Origin: Excoecaria cochinchinensis
Taxonomy: Eukaryota; Streptophyta; Magnoliopsida; Malpighiales; Euphorbiaceae
Reading direction: 5' to 3'
Assembly (NCBI GenBank): GCA_947683425.1
Contig: CANTUQ010000035.1
Coordinates: 4,325,001 to 4,389,000 of the forward strand
DNA length: 64,000 bases
Shown: piece after piece, positions 22,071 to 33,095 of the stretch
How positions within the stretch are numbered: the first letter of the stretch is position 1
Layout of the letters: each line of letters starts with the position of its first letter
Position numbers and translations under genes: made by a program
Notes under the pieces: model-generated
What the model saw: the letters and a program-made list of their open reading frames with translations, nothing else
Databases searched by the model: none
Told to the model about the DNA's origin: nothing

Positions 22071-23302
22071 GATTTATAAACTGCAAATAAACGTTAGAAG
22101 AGAAATAAAAACTCACATTTCACTCCCTCACGTGTTTCACTCAAAAAGATGGCACTCCACTCGTGTTTCACTCAAGTAGGCTTTTACCCTCTTTTAAGCT
22201 CACACACTCAAGCCTTTTACCACTCAAGCTTGTTATCTTCAGTTGCACTTCAGAACTCAAACTCAAGTCAAAATAGTTCACAAGCAGCAAATTATGGTAA
22301 ATAATGCAATGAAAATACTTAACAAAGAAGATAGGCATAAAGCTAGAAGCTAAAGACCAAAGTGAAGAACGTTGAAATGAGCATACAAGGTGAAGATATG
22401 TATGCTGTCCGAATTATGTAAATTTAACTAACAAGAATCAAATTGTTAATTATAGTGTAATCGGAAGCAAAAACACAAAGACACCAAAAATGGAAACTTA
22501 AGAATGAAAGAAATGACAAAACTAATGCAATAATGCAGAAATTGAAATCTCCCTAATGGAAAATTCAATTTGAGACAATATGTATTATCACACTAAGACA
22601 AAATGAAAAGGAGACACAAGATGTCCAAACTAAAACAAGATTAGGAAACCCAAATGTTTGTCCAAAATAAGACAAAGTATAATCCAATATGTCTTAATAA
22701 GATCAAATAAGGAAACCCAAATGTCTAAACTAAGACAAAATGACTTATCCACTATGTCTTAATTAGTTCAAGATATGGAAACCCAAATGTCTAGACTTAA
22801 GACAAAATGAAACTTATCTAATTTAATGTCCTAATTTAAATAATGTCCCAATCCTAATTTCTTTTCTTTTTTTTTAATTATCTCTAACTAATTAGATAAT
22901 AACAATTCTATCCTAAAGAAATACAATCCTAATTGTTCACACCAACCAAAGTTAACCCAAATTAAAATACTTTTTCTAAATTCGGATGAACAGTAAATTC
23001 GGATGAACAGTGCGATGAATAGTACGTGTGAACAGTGCAATGAACAGTACATGTGAACAGTACCAGGAACAGTACGACGAATTTTTTTATTTTTATTTTT
23101 ATTTTTAGCTAGATAACAACAAGAACAACTAATAACCTAGAAATCAAGATCAAACAATAAGAAATAACACCTAAAACAAAGCTCCCTATAATTTAGACCA
23201 CTATGATGAACAAGGGTTCCTAAATTTTAGGAATCAAATAAATTGAAAATTAATGAATAAAAACAACAAACAAACATGGATAAATAAGAATTTAATCCAA
23301 AT
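22071..23302 (-). other. Leader of element C
   Basis: No gene is seen. On the minus strand it ends in CTTCTAAC...ATTTGCAG (AG at 22081-22082), a convincing branch point and 3' splice site just before the gag ATG. A GAACAGT repeat cluster occupies 22984-23076. Imperfect repeats of GGAAACCCAAATGTCT and GACAAAATGA span about 22590-22830. Confidence 0.6.
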
Positions 23303-23318
23303 CCAAGCTCTGATACCA
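23303..23318 (-). other. Primer-binding site of element C
   Basis: Minus-strand TGGTATCAGAGCTTGG, two bases from the 5' LTR end. Initiator tRNA-Met type. Confidence 0.9.
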
Positions 23319-23320
23319 AA

Positions 23321-24225
23321 TGATGCGGAACCCCAAGGCTAAAGAACCCGAAACCCCTTGAACATACAATATGGCATGAACATGAACAAGAATAAACCCC
23401 CCAATCTAAAGAACCCCCAAACAACTATGTGAATGGAAGCGCTTATAATAGATTGATTTAAAACACAAGAACATAATTCGCCACAAAGTAAATACCTTGA
23501 TAAGAATTAAAGTTCTTGATGCAAAAGAAGAAGACAAACAATCCTCTCCAATGAAGAATTTGGCCAAGCCAAATAAAAGTCTCAAAATATCATAATCTCC
23601 AAGTCTGAATTACAAATTCGTTTTTGAGGAGTATTTATACTCCTTTAAGCTAATAAAAACCCTAATTAATCAAATAGGCCTTAAAACATGGGCCTTACAC
23701 TAAGATAACTAAAGCCCACACTAATTAACTTAAAATTCAGCCCAAAAAGCCTAAAAAGAACTAATTAAATGAGCCCAAGCTAATTAAAGCCCATCTCACT
23801 TAAATAAGCCCAAAAGAATAAGTTAAGGCCTAACATATTACAAATAATCAAATGAAAATAATAAATAAAAGCCTAAACTAAAAGCCCAAATAAATCAGCC
23901 CCTTAATCCACCAATTAGCACATGCATTGCACATGCTCTGGCTCACATGCATAGCACATGTCAAGGTCACATGGTCGGCACATGTCAAGTGTCACATGCA
24001 TAGCACATGTCAAGGTCACATGGTCGGCACATATCAAGTGTCGCATGACCTGCACATGTTAAGTCGTCACATGACTAGCACATGTCCATCTTCAATTTGG
24101 CTTCTTCATAAATTTGGCCCACGGACTTCCTTCGAGCCTTCTTTAACTTCTCCAAATTTGATCTCCATGAATATGAACTTCCATTGTTTATAATCTTGAA
24201 GTGTTGACCCCCTGTGCACGCATCA
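23321..24225 (-). repeat. 5' LTR of element C
   Basis: 905 bp, TGATGCGG...CGCATCA. A TATA box lies at 23632-23639 on the minus strand, inside the near-palindrome GGAGTATTTATACTCC (23628-23643). CACATG repeats cluster at 23918-24090. The right 397 bp belong to the duplication copied at 25363-25759. Confidence 0.92.
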
Positions 24226-24361
24226 AAAACTATGCCCCATGGTTTGTATATGCCTCTACCTGTACCTAGTTCTCCTTGGACTGATGTTTTTATGGACTTT
24301 GTGCTTGGATTGCCTAGAACTAAACGTGGTAGAGATAGCATTTTTGTTGTGGTAGATAGGT
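24226..24361 (+). pseudogene. Element A integrase, continued fragment
   Basis: After the C TSD, A's integrase resumes with [19 protein letters not shown] and runs through [21 protein letters not shown], which holds the first catalytic Asp region of the DDE core. It stops where D's LTR begins (24362). The preceding five bases TAGGT are the expected left TSD of D, but the matching right copy is not visible. Confidence 0.85.
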
Positions 24362-24750
24362 TGATGCGGAACCCCAAGGTTAAAGAACCCGAAACCCCTT
24401 GAACATACACTTTGATTGCAAAGACAATGAAGACAAAAACCCTCCCTATTGAACCCCCAAACAACACGTGAATGGAAACGCAAATAATTGGGAATTAAAG
24501 AACCTGAAAAATGCCACAATCAAATAATTGATAAGTTAATCAAATTCTTCATGCAATAGAAAAGAAAGCAATTCACTCTCAATCTAAGCAAAGAAAATTC
24601 GTCTATGCCAATGAATATTATTCAAATCTGAACTTTACAACTTATGTTAGCCTATTTATATGGTGGCTAACCCTAATTACCCTTAAAACCTAAAACAAAC
24701 CCTAATAAGGCCTTAAGTACACATAGGCCGAATTCTCCATGGGCTTTACA
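24362..24750 (-). repeat. Element D LTR, partial copy on the left side of the duplication
   Basis: It starts TGATGCGG and matches the full LTR at 25896-26755 for 389 bp, then breaks off at GGGCTTTACA into unrelated DNA. The break is the right edge of duplication copy 1. Confidence 0.88.
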
Positions 24751-25362
24751 GTTCCGATAACTTTTTTTCTTTGGCAAATACATTTAATCCAGGTGAGGAT
24801 TGTTGGAGATTATAATTGGGTGATTTTTTTTCCAATACATTAATTCAATTTTAAAATGTTGCTCCATGCAATATAATACGGTTACAAAGAAAGTAATTTA
24901 TAAAATTTAATATATTTAAAATTATTTGAATTTAATTTAATAATTTATTTAAATTTACTTTTATAGTTAAATATTACGCATTATAATTTATTCAATTTTT
25001 ATTTATAATTTATAAAATTAATAAGTATATAAATAAATTATCGTTAATATTTAGATATTTAAAAGAATTATAAACTAAAATTCAAGTGATTGTATATGCA
25101 CTAAGCGAATTTATAAAATAGCTAAATTAATATATGATGCATTAACCTTGTACTAATATAGAGAGTAAATCCCATAATTATCCTAGAGAAAGTAAAAAAT
25201 ATAGATAGTAAATCCTAAAATTCTACTATCATCTCAAAGTTGGGTATAATTGTTCTTTTTCTAATGAATGATTGGTATTTGAATTTTCCCCTTTTTTCTT
25301 TTTTTTTTTAATCTTATATCTACCTTTCTTGGCATTGTTTTTTTATTTTCTTTTTATATAGA
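24751..25362. other. Unassigned AT-rich DNA between duplication copies
   Basis: 612 bp, very AT-rich, with no open frame, LTR end, terminal inverted repeat or TSD that I can see, and no similarity to other parts of the window. It may be filler captured during double-strand-break repair, or a piece of an unrelated AT-rich element. Confidence 0.5.
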
Positions 25363-26284
25363 CCTAACATATTACAAATAATCAAATGAAAATAATAAAT
25401 AAAAGCCTAAACTAAAAGCCCAAATAAATCAGCCCCTTAATCCACCAATTAGCACATGCATTGCACATGCTCTGGCTCACATGCATAGCACATGTCAAGG
25501 TCACATGGTCGGCACATGTCAAGTGTCACATGCATAGCACATGTCAAGGTCACATGGTCGGCACATATCAAGTGTCGCATGACCTGCACATGTTAAGTCA
25601 TCACATGACTAGCACATGTCCATCTTCAATTTGGCTTCTTCATAAATTTGGCCCACGGACTTCCTTCGAGCCTTCTTTAACTTCTCCAAATTTGATCTCC
25701 ATGAATATGAACTTCCATTGTTTATAATCTTGAAGTGTTGACCCCCTGTGCACGCATCAAAAACTATGCCCCATGGTTTGTATATGCCTCTACCTGTACC
25801 TAGTTCTCCTTGGACTGATGTTTTTATGGACTTTGTGCTTGGATTGCCTAGAACTAAACGTGGTAGAGATAGCATTTTTGTTGTGGTAGATAGGTTGATG
25901 CGGAACCCCAAGGTTAAAGAACCCGAAACCCCTTGAACATACACTTTGATTGCAAAGACAAAGAAGACAAAAACCCTCCCTATTGAACCCCCAAACAACA
26001 CGTGAATGGAAACGCAAATAATTGGGAATTAAAGAACCTGAAAAATGCCACAATCAAATAATTGATAAGTTAATCAAATTCTTCATGCAATAGAAAAGAA
26101 AGCAATTCACTCTCAATCTAAGCAAAGAAAATTCGTCTATGCCAATGAATATTATTCAAATCTGAACTTTACAACTTATGTTAGCCTATTTATATGGTGG
26201 CTAACCCTAATTACCCTTAAAACCTAAAATAAACCCTAATAAGGCCTTAAGTACACATAGGCCGAATTCTCCATGGGCTTTACA
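25363..26284. repeat. Segmental duplication, copy 2 (922 bp)
   Basis: It holds C LTR end (25363-25759), A integrase piece (25760-25895) and the start of D's LTR (25896 on). It continues without a break into the rest of D, so copy 2 lies in the intact D context and copy 1 in the intact C and A context. Confidence 0.93.
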
Positions 26285-26755
26285 AGATAAATTAAGCCAA
26301 AACTAAAGAAAATAAACTCACTTAAAATTAAGTCTCATAGGCAGAACATGAAAACCCAAAAGAAAGACTAATTAAAACCCAAAATAACTAAATTAAACCC
26401 AATCTACAAGCCCATCATGCCTAGCCCATTAAATCTAAACTTAAATGAGTCATGTGACTTTTAAATGAAGCACATGACATGTACAATTAAAAGCCCAAAG
26501 TTGTATAAGCCCTTGATGGCTTAAATTGGTCCAATTCCTTCACTTGCTTCCAAAAGGCTAAGTACTTTAAGTTGGCCTTCAAGCCCTTGATAGCATTTCT
26601 CAATAGCCTCTTCATGAATTTCTTGAGTGACAAAATCTTGAACAAAAGATGACATAGCCATCCTTAGCTTCTGAGCACGTCCTCTTGTTATTGGGCCACT
26701 AGGCAGCTTCAAAGGATCTTTGGTGGTTGATGGCATTGTTGGTGGATCCGTATCA
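25896..26755 (-). repeat. 3' LTR of element D
   Basis: 860 bp, TGATGCGG...CCGTATCA. On the minus strand its U3 part encodes the last ~78 residues of the pol frame, with the motif [27 protein letters not shown]-type TATA box is present. Confidence 0.9.
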
Positions 26756-29460
26756 TTCCCTCCCTCCTCAAAAAGATTTGTCCTCAAATCTGCATCCACA
26801 TCAAAAGGAGAAAGGTCAAAAACATTAAATGTAGCAGAAACACCATACTCACTCGGTAAATCGATCTTGTAAGCATTATCATTGATGCGCTCCAAGACTT
26901 GAAATGGACCATCACCACGTGCATCCAACTTTCCCTTCCTTTGGTTTGGAAACCTTTCCTTACAAAAATGTACCCAAACCCAATCTCCAGGAGCAAATAC
27001 CACTTGTCGCCTTCCTTTATTAGCTCTTTCAGCATACTTCTGGTTCCTCTTCTCAATGTTAGTTCTGGCTTTTTCATGCAAAGTCTTTACCAATTCTGCC
27101 TTCCTGTTGCCATCTAAACTTGAAAGCTCATTTAAAGGCAATGGACAAAGATCAAGCATAGTCAGTGGGTTAAAACCATAAACAATCTCAAATGGTGAAA
27201 AACCAGTAGACGAATGAATACTTCTATTATAAGCAAATTCAATGAAAGGTAAACAATCTTCCCATGTTTTGAGATTCTTACCCACTATAGCACGAAGTAA
27301 GGTACCCAAAGATCTATTCACTACCTCTGTTTGACCATCTGTCTGCGAGTGGCAAGTAGTAGAAAATAACAACTTTGTACCCAACTTACCCCATAGAACA
27401 CGCCAAAAATGAGAAAGGAACTTTGTATCCCTGTCAGAAACAATGCTGCGTGGTATACCATGCAAACGCACAACTTCTTTAAAGAATAGGTCAGCAACAT
27501 TAACAGCATCATCATATTTATGACAAGCAATAAAGTGAGCCATTTTACTAAACCTATCTACCACAACAAAAATGCTATATCTACCACGTTTAGTTCTAGG
27601 CAATCCAAGCACAAAGTCCATAGAAACATCAGTCCAAGGAGAACTAGGTACAGGTAGAGGCATATACAAACCATGGGGCATAGTTTTAGACTTAGCTTGC
27701 CTACATGCAACACATGAATTACATACTTTCTCTACATCCCTGAGCATATGAGGCCAATAAAAATGCTCATTTAACATGTCATAAGTCTTATGCACCCCAA
27801 AATGTCCCATCAATCCCCCACAATGAGATTCTAATACAAGCAAATCACGCATTGAACACTTAGGCAAACAAAGCTTGCTGCCATTAAACAAAAACCCATC
27901 ATGCCTATAGAATTTATCAAAATCTTGATGCTCACATGCTGCATACACATTACCAAAATCAAGATCTCCAACATATAGTTCTTTAACATGCTCAAAACCA
28001 AGCAATTTAGAACTAAGTGTAGAAATTAAAGCATATCTTCTTGACAATGCATCCGCAACAACGTTATCTTTTCCATACTTGTATTGAATAACATAAGGAA
28101 ATATTTCAATAAATTCAACCCATTTAGCATGCCGTTTATTCAACTTACCTTGTCCCTTCAAGTGTTTGAGGGACTCATGATCTGTGTGAATGACAAACTC
28201 CTTGGGTAAGAGGTAATACTACCACACATCCAATGCTCTCACTAAAGCATAAAGCTCTTTTTCATAGGTTAAATAATTGAGTTGGGCTCCATGTAGCTTC
28301 TCACTGAAATAGGCAATTGGTTTCTTTTCTTGCATCAAAACCGCCCCAATACCTACACCAGAAGCATCACATTCTATTTCAAATGTTTTATCAAAGTTAG
28401 GCAAAGATAAAATAGGAGCAGAACATAACTTCCCTTTCAAAGTCTCAAATGCCTTTTGCTGTGCTTCTCCCCACTTGAACCCAACCTCCTTCTTGATTAT
28501 TTATGTGAGTGGTGCAGCAATGGAAGAAAAATCCTGCACAAAACGCCTATAAAAGCTTGCCAAGCCATGGAAGCTTCTCACATCTGAAGTAGTCTTAGGT
28601 GTAGGCCATTCCTTAATTGCCTTCACTTTTTCTTTATCCACTTCAATTCCCTGTGCACTCACCACAAAACTAAGAAACACAAGTCTATCTATGCAAAATG
28701 TACATTTCTTAAGCTTAGCATACAACTTTTCAGATCTCAAAGCTTGTAAAATTAGCCTAACATGCTCAATATGCTCTTCATAAGACTTGTTGTAAATGAG
28801 TATATCATCAAAATACACAACAACAAACTTTCCTAAATATGCACGCAATACATGGTTCAAAAGCCTCATAAAAGTGCTAGGGGCATTAGATAGCCCGAAT
28901 GGCATAACCAACCACTCATACAAACCATATTTAGTTTTGAAAGCTGTTTTCCACTCATCACCAGGTTTCATTCTAATTTGTTGATATTCACTCATTAAAT
29001 CAATTTTAGTAAAATACACAGCACCACATAATTCATCCAACATATCATCTAGCCTAGGAATGGGATGTCTATACTTTACAGTGATTTTGTTGACCGCACG
29101 GCAATCAACACACATCCTCCATGTTCCATCCTTCTTAGGCACCAATACGACGGGTACTGCGCATGGACTCATGCTTTCTCTCACCAATCCCTTCTTCATA
29201 AGTTCTTCCACTTGCCTTTGCATTTCCTTTGTTTTCATAGGATTGCTTCTATAGGCTGGTCTATTGGGAATGGTAGATCCTGGTACAAAGTCAATCTAAT
29301 GTTCTATCCCTCTCAAAGGTGGTAAACCATCTGGCAGCTCATCAGGAAAAACATCAGAATACTCCTGCGACAAAGGAACAAAACTAGAAGGCAAAGAATC
29401 AAGATTATGGTCAGTGTCAGTAAACAAAACTTCCTTATAGATTACAAGAACCAAAGGTTT
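26521..29460 (-). pseudogene. Element D pol: RT, RNase H, integrase with LTR-encoded tail, nonsense codons
   Basis: Reading right to left: the RT entry ([14 protein letters not shown]), a stop at 29296 (Gln to TAG), [18 protein letters not shown] with [10 protein letters not shown] (GYHQ in relatives) and YFDDILIY, a stop near 28501 (Glu to TAA), RNase H, a stop at 28219 (DVW then TAG, Gln in relatives), then an open frame of 546 codons. That frame holds the integrase HHCC zinc domain (CNSCVAC intact), the DDE core ([27 protein letters not shown]) and the C-terminal GPF module ([21 protein letters not shown]). It runs through the polypurine tract into the LTR. No clear chromodomain is seen. 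Confidence 0.9.
26756..26769 (-). other. Polypurine tract of element D
   Basis: Minus-strand TGAGGAGGGAGGGA-type tract next to LTR start TGATACGG. The adjoining hairpin AGATTTG/CAAATCT with AGGA loop lies at 26774-26791. Confidence 0.85.
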
Positions 29461-30924
29461 GCCTTGAACCGAAACATTGATTATCCTTGGCTTGAAATCT
29501 GAATTTTGGGAGTAGAAGTTATATTTTGTTTGCTGAAATTATTATAAAAAAAAAGAGAAGAAAAAAAAAGAAGTAGAACATCTTTGGGTTTAGAAATCCG
29601 AACCTTTTAGGAGTTTGTTTTGATTTGATTGCTGAAATTTATTAAAAAAAATAAATAGCAAGAAGAAAAGAAAGAAAAACATACAAAAGAAAAGAATAGA
29701 AGAAACAGAGAAAAGAAGAAAAAAAAAACGTGAAAGAAAGGAATATAGGAGGAGAAAAGGGTAGGGAGCAATTCGGCCAAGGAGGGTTTATATAGCAAAG
29801 GGCAAATCCAAATCCGATAATAGGTGGGAGAAAATTAATCCATATTGCTTGGGGAATTAGGAATCCTTTAGGAGCTAGTAAAATTAATCCTTATCCCTTT
29901 GGGTTTAAGTTTTCAAAAATCATAATCCATATCGGAATTGGAATTGTAATCCTAATCCTACTTAACCAAGGATTTACTTTGCAATCATTGACCCACCATT
30001 TGTGTTATCCATTTCTTATCCATTTGTGTTATCCATTTCTTATCCATTTGTATTATGCATTTTTTATCCATTTGAGTGGCCATTTTTTATATCATTTATT
30101 ATCCATTTGAACTGTCATTTTTTTTCATTTCTTATCCATTTGAGCTGCCATTTTATCATATCTTATCCATTTGTTCCACAATTTTTGTAATCATTTTTGA
30201 TCATTTGTGCCATCATTTTTCTAGCATTTTGCCATCATTTTTCTACCATTTTGCTATAATTTTGCCATCACTTTGCCATCATTTTGCGCACAACTTGATA
30301 CATTAATTAGAGCTTGATACACCATTCGGCCTATTCATTATTGTGGCTCTAAATTGAATTGTCTTGCATGCAAACTACTTTATTTAGTTCAATTTTGTCT
30401 TTTTGTTGATTTCTTGCTTTGCTGGGTAGAATATATAGGTTATATATTTGGTTTACTTTGTAGTGAATCAAATTCATATATTTTGTCCAAAATTGTCATT
30501 TTTCTTAATTCTTGTTGCTTATTTCTTTGTTTAAGCTTGCTTTTGTTCCTTTACATTATTAGAGTATCTTTGCTTGTTCTAATACTCTAATTTGGATATA
30601 ATCAAGTGGTACACCACTCTTGACCGTGTATCACCTCCATTGTGTCTAGTGTCTTCTTTTCTAGTTTTGAGCTATCTTTTTATTGTTAGTGCTTATTTTC
30701 TTTGCCTTCTTAAACGTGCTTAAGATTCTTGATTTGTGGATTGAATTCTGAAGTGCAATTTTAAAGTTGCAAGCTTGAGTGGTAAAAGGCAAGAGAGTGT
30801 GAGGACATTAAGAGGGTAAAAGCCTTATTTGTGTGAAACACGAGAGGAGTGACATTCTTTGAGTGTAAACACGTGAGGGAGTGCTTGTGAGGTTTTTATC
30901 TAACAATTTTGCAGGTAATACACC
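29461..30924 (+). other. Leader of fragment E
   Basis: Plus-strand leader related to that of A from about A's base 831 onward (GCCTTGAACCGAAA). LTR, primer-binding site and the first ~190 bases are missing. It contains an A-rich tract (about 29545-29735) and CATTTCTTATC / CATTTGTGTT repeats (29998-30290). It ends with TCTAACAATTTTGCAG (AG at 30913-30914) before the gag ATG. Confidence 0.8.
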
Positions 30925-31424
30925 ATGACTGAAGAAACTAGTAGGAAGAGAATATCCCAAGGTGAAGATCATGTACCAGATAACAAGATGCTCTATCAAG
31001 CTTTCATTAGTGAGATGCGGAAGCTATCTCTTAGAATGGATGGAATGGAAGAGAGGCTTGAATGGAGTATATCTAATGCACCTAGAAGGGCAGCAAGGAG
31101 AGGCCGAATTATTCAAGGACATGGGGAGCATGATTTTGATGATGAAGAAGAAGAGGAAATTAGTGCAAGGATAGATGGAAACTTGGGTAACATCAAACTC
31201 AAGATTCCTCCGTTCAAAGGCAGAAATAGTGCAGAAGAGTACTTGGAGTGGGAAAGAAAGGTTGAGATGATTTTTGATTGTAACAGGTACTCAGAGGAAA
31301 AGAAAGTGAAGATTGCAGCTGTAGAATTCACTGACTATACTTTGTTTTGGTGGGATCAATTGAATATGGGCAGAAGGAAGATGATGAGACGTCCTATTAG
31401 TAGTTGGGAGGATATGAAGGAGGC
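30925..31424 (+). pseudogene. Fragment E gag, N-terminal part, split by element K
   Basis: Very similar to A's gag: MTEETSRKRISQGEDHV start, an acidic DDEEEEE run, then [19 protein letters not shown] and FWWDQL. The native sequence stops at WEDMKEA where the K LTR begins (31425). The rest of the open frame to 31512 is LTR sequence read by chance. The five bases before K are GAGGC, the expected left TSD. The right copy lies outside the window. Confidence 0.88.
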
Positions 31425-32363
31425 TGATGCGGAACCCCAGCCTATATGCAAACTAGAATGCCAACATACCATGAATATTGATCATAAACAAGTGAATAAA
31501 CCCCCAATCTAAAGAACCCCCAAACAAGATTGAATGGAAACGCTTATAATAGATTGATTTAGAAAGTAAGAAGAATAAGAATCAAGCATACATTAACCAT
31601 GCAAATTGCCTAAGTCTAATTCTCCATACAATAACAAGAATCAATAGAAATTAACTCTCACAAATTCAGTCAATGAAAATTCATTAATCATAAGATATGC
31701 AAAATGTAAAGTACAAATGAAGAAGTTCAGCCCTTTATATAGGCAAGGCAGCCACCCCTCCCTAGAGGAGTTATAATCAAACACTAACTCTAAGAGATAA
31801 TTAATAAAATAAATAATAAAGATAATTCCTAACCTTTATCTACATGTATTTGGCCATAATATGGACTAAATACATGAATAAATAAAGATAAATACAATCT
31901 GAAAATAATCCTAAAAGCTACTGATTATCCTAAGGAAAATGAATGTAGACTCAATTTTGGCTATAAGTGGAATTTGGCTAACTCACTCAAGATAAATTCA
32001 TCCTATTGTTTCTCTATCAAACTCTATTCAATAATATCCCAAAATAATAAGTATTTATCAAAGAAAAGCCATTCCTAAAATTTAGGACCCCAAGTTCACC
32101 AATGTAGGCATAAAGCTAAATTTGACTCAAACCCATCCAAATTCAGCTCTCCCCTTTAAAATCCGGCCCCCTCATGTTTTCTAAGCCTCAATTAGTTATT
32201 TAGGCCCAACCCTTTAGAAGAGATAAGCCCAACTTTAGCCTACCCACTTAAACTACCCAAAATACTCAAATAAGCCCAAAAATAAAACAAGCCTAATTAA
32301 ATAAGCCCAAAACGTTTTCTAAGGTACTAGGCTGCCCAAATACATTTAATTATATGTCATTAC
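31425..32363 (-). repeat. 3' LTR of element K, U5-side piece
   Basis: It starts TGATGCGGAACCCC and matches the 5' LTR fragment at 57287-58088. A TATA-like TATATAAA is near 31734 on the minus strand. It is interrupted by transposon P, and the remainder is at 40413-40648. Confidence 0.88.
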
Positions 32364-32378
32364 GGGCACGTTTGGTTC
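32364..32378 (+). repeat. Left terminal inverted repeat of transposon P
   Basis: GGGCACGTTTGGTTC. It matches the right end (40395-40409, reversed) at about 11 of the first 12 bases. TATTAG/TGTATAGTAT repeats follow. Confidence 0.7.
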
Positions 32379-32729
32379 GCTGTATTGTATTAGTCTGTAT
32401 AGTATTAGTCTGTACAGTATTAGCCTGTATAGTACTAGCTCGCATAGTATTAGCCTATATTGTAGCATACAGTGTTTGGTATAATATTGTATTAGCCTGT
32501 AATATTTTATACTATGTTTGGTGTACAACAGTGTACTGTATTATTTTTAAATAAAATTAAAAAACATGCAATTTTAAATTATTTTTAATATTGCAAATTT
32601 AGACAAAAAAATTATCGTAAAATATAATTTTTCATATATACATCACATTTATTTAAAAGAAAGTGTACAAATTTATTGAAATATAAATATATATTAGTAG
32701 ATAAATTAACAATCAAACAAACAATTTAA

Positions 32730-33095
32730 TTAATAGTATTCAATTATACTATTGAAATTTATTAACAAATTTGTTGCAATTAATAATTTTATACATGATC
32801 CAATAACATCTTTGATATTTCCATGAATTTGAAGTAGGTCACATAATATTAGAAATGTTCTTCTATTTATTCTTAATTGATTGATACATTGCAAGTCATT
32901 ATTTCCAATTATACTATTTACACAAGTAAAACGAACTTGATCCCTATCAATATTTTTATCTATAAACATTTTCCTCCTTTTTAAAAGCTTTTTCCTCTTA
33001 TTTTCAATTTGAATCATCATCATCAATAGAAACCACATCATTTGCAAATGCCATATCCTTATGATTATGTAGAACATATCATTTCTTTGATCCAT
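32730..33095 (-). pseudogene. PIF/Harbinger-type transposase N-terminal fragment
   Basis: A 121-residue frame starting MDQRND. It contains QCINQLRINRRTFLILCDLL, which fits the conserved N-terminal stretch of plant PIF/Harbinger nucleases (hydrophobic-Arg-Met-x-Arg-x-x-Phe-x-x-Leu-Cys). A basic KRKKLLKRRK stretch precedes it. The frame ends after LLINFNSIIEYY, and only about 350 bp separate it from the element end. The DDE domain is therefore absent and the element could move only with help. Assignment rests on pattern recognition of the family. Confidence 0.55.

Larger units (their letters stand above)
19557..24225 (-). mobile_element. Element C: non-autonomous Gypsy element carrying module Z, no pol
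   Basis: LTRs lie at 19557-21357 (interrupted by solo LTR S) and 23321-24225. The TSD is AAAAC at 19552-19556 and 24226-24230, inside A's integrase. The 1963-bp interior has primer-binding site, leader, a short gag N-terminus joined to module Z, and polypurine tract, with no protease, RT, RNase H or integrase. About nine LTR differences are visible by eye in roughly 905 bp. LTR 3' half and leader resemble G and J, so a G-like element is the likely mobiliser (inference). Confidence 0.92.
1..24361 (+). mobile_element. Element A: Ty3/Gypsy LTR retrotransposon, interrupted, 3' part missing
   Basis: The order is 5' LTR (cut by the window edge), primer-binding site, long leader, gag, protease, RT, RNase H and part of integrase. 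Three insertions break it: array B in gag, element C in integrase, and element D, which ends it. The coding pieces join in the same frame across B and C once the TSDs are removed, so this was one element. The rest of integrase and the 3' LTR are not found in the window. It belongs to the same family as D, E and F, sharing LTR, leader and gag. Several nonsense codons show it is dead. Confidence 0.9.
23829..24750. repeat. Segmental duplication, copy 1 (922 bp)
   Basis: It covers the end of C's 5' LTR, the short A integrase piece and the first part of D's LTR. Copy 2 at 25363-26284 has the same sequence at a constant 1534-bp offset, with only about four differences by eye. Confidence 0.93.
25896..29460 (-). 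mobile_element. Element D: truncated Gypsy element (3' LTR and pol only)
   Basis: Minus-strand element of the A/F family. It has a full 3' LTR, polypurine tract, and pol from integrase back to the start of RT. At 29460 the sequence switches abruptly to plus-strand leader (E). Gag, protease, leader and 5' LTR are missing. Its left end proper is duplicated at 24362. Confidence 0.88.

Noticed and set aside
24075..24519. Overlapping minus-strand frames of 87 and 130 codons, duplicated at 25609-26053
   Set aside because: They read through LTR C, A integrase antisense and LTR D and carry no motif; products of nesting and duplication.
24751..25362. AT-rich DNA between the duplications as a MITE or Helitron
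   Set aside because: No terminal inverted repeat, TSD, or CTRR-type hairpin end found at either boundary.
32346..32554. Short frames with repeated LVCIVL or YRLIL units at the left end of P
   Set aside because: They reflect TGTATAGTATTAG-type subterminal DNA repeats of the transposon, not a protein.
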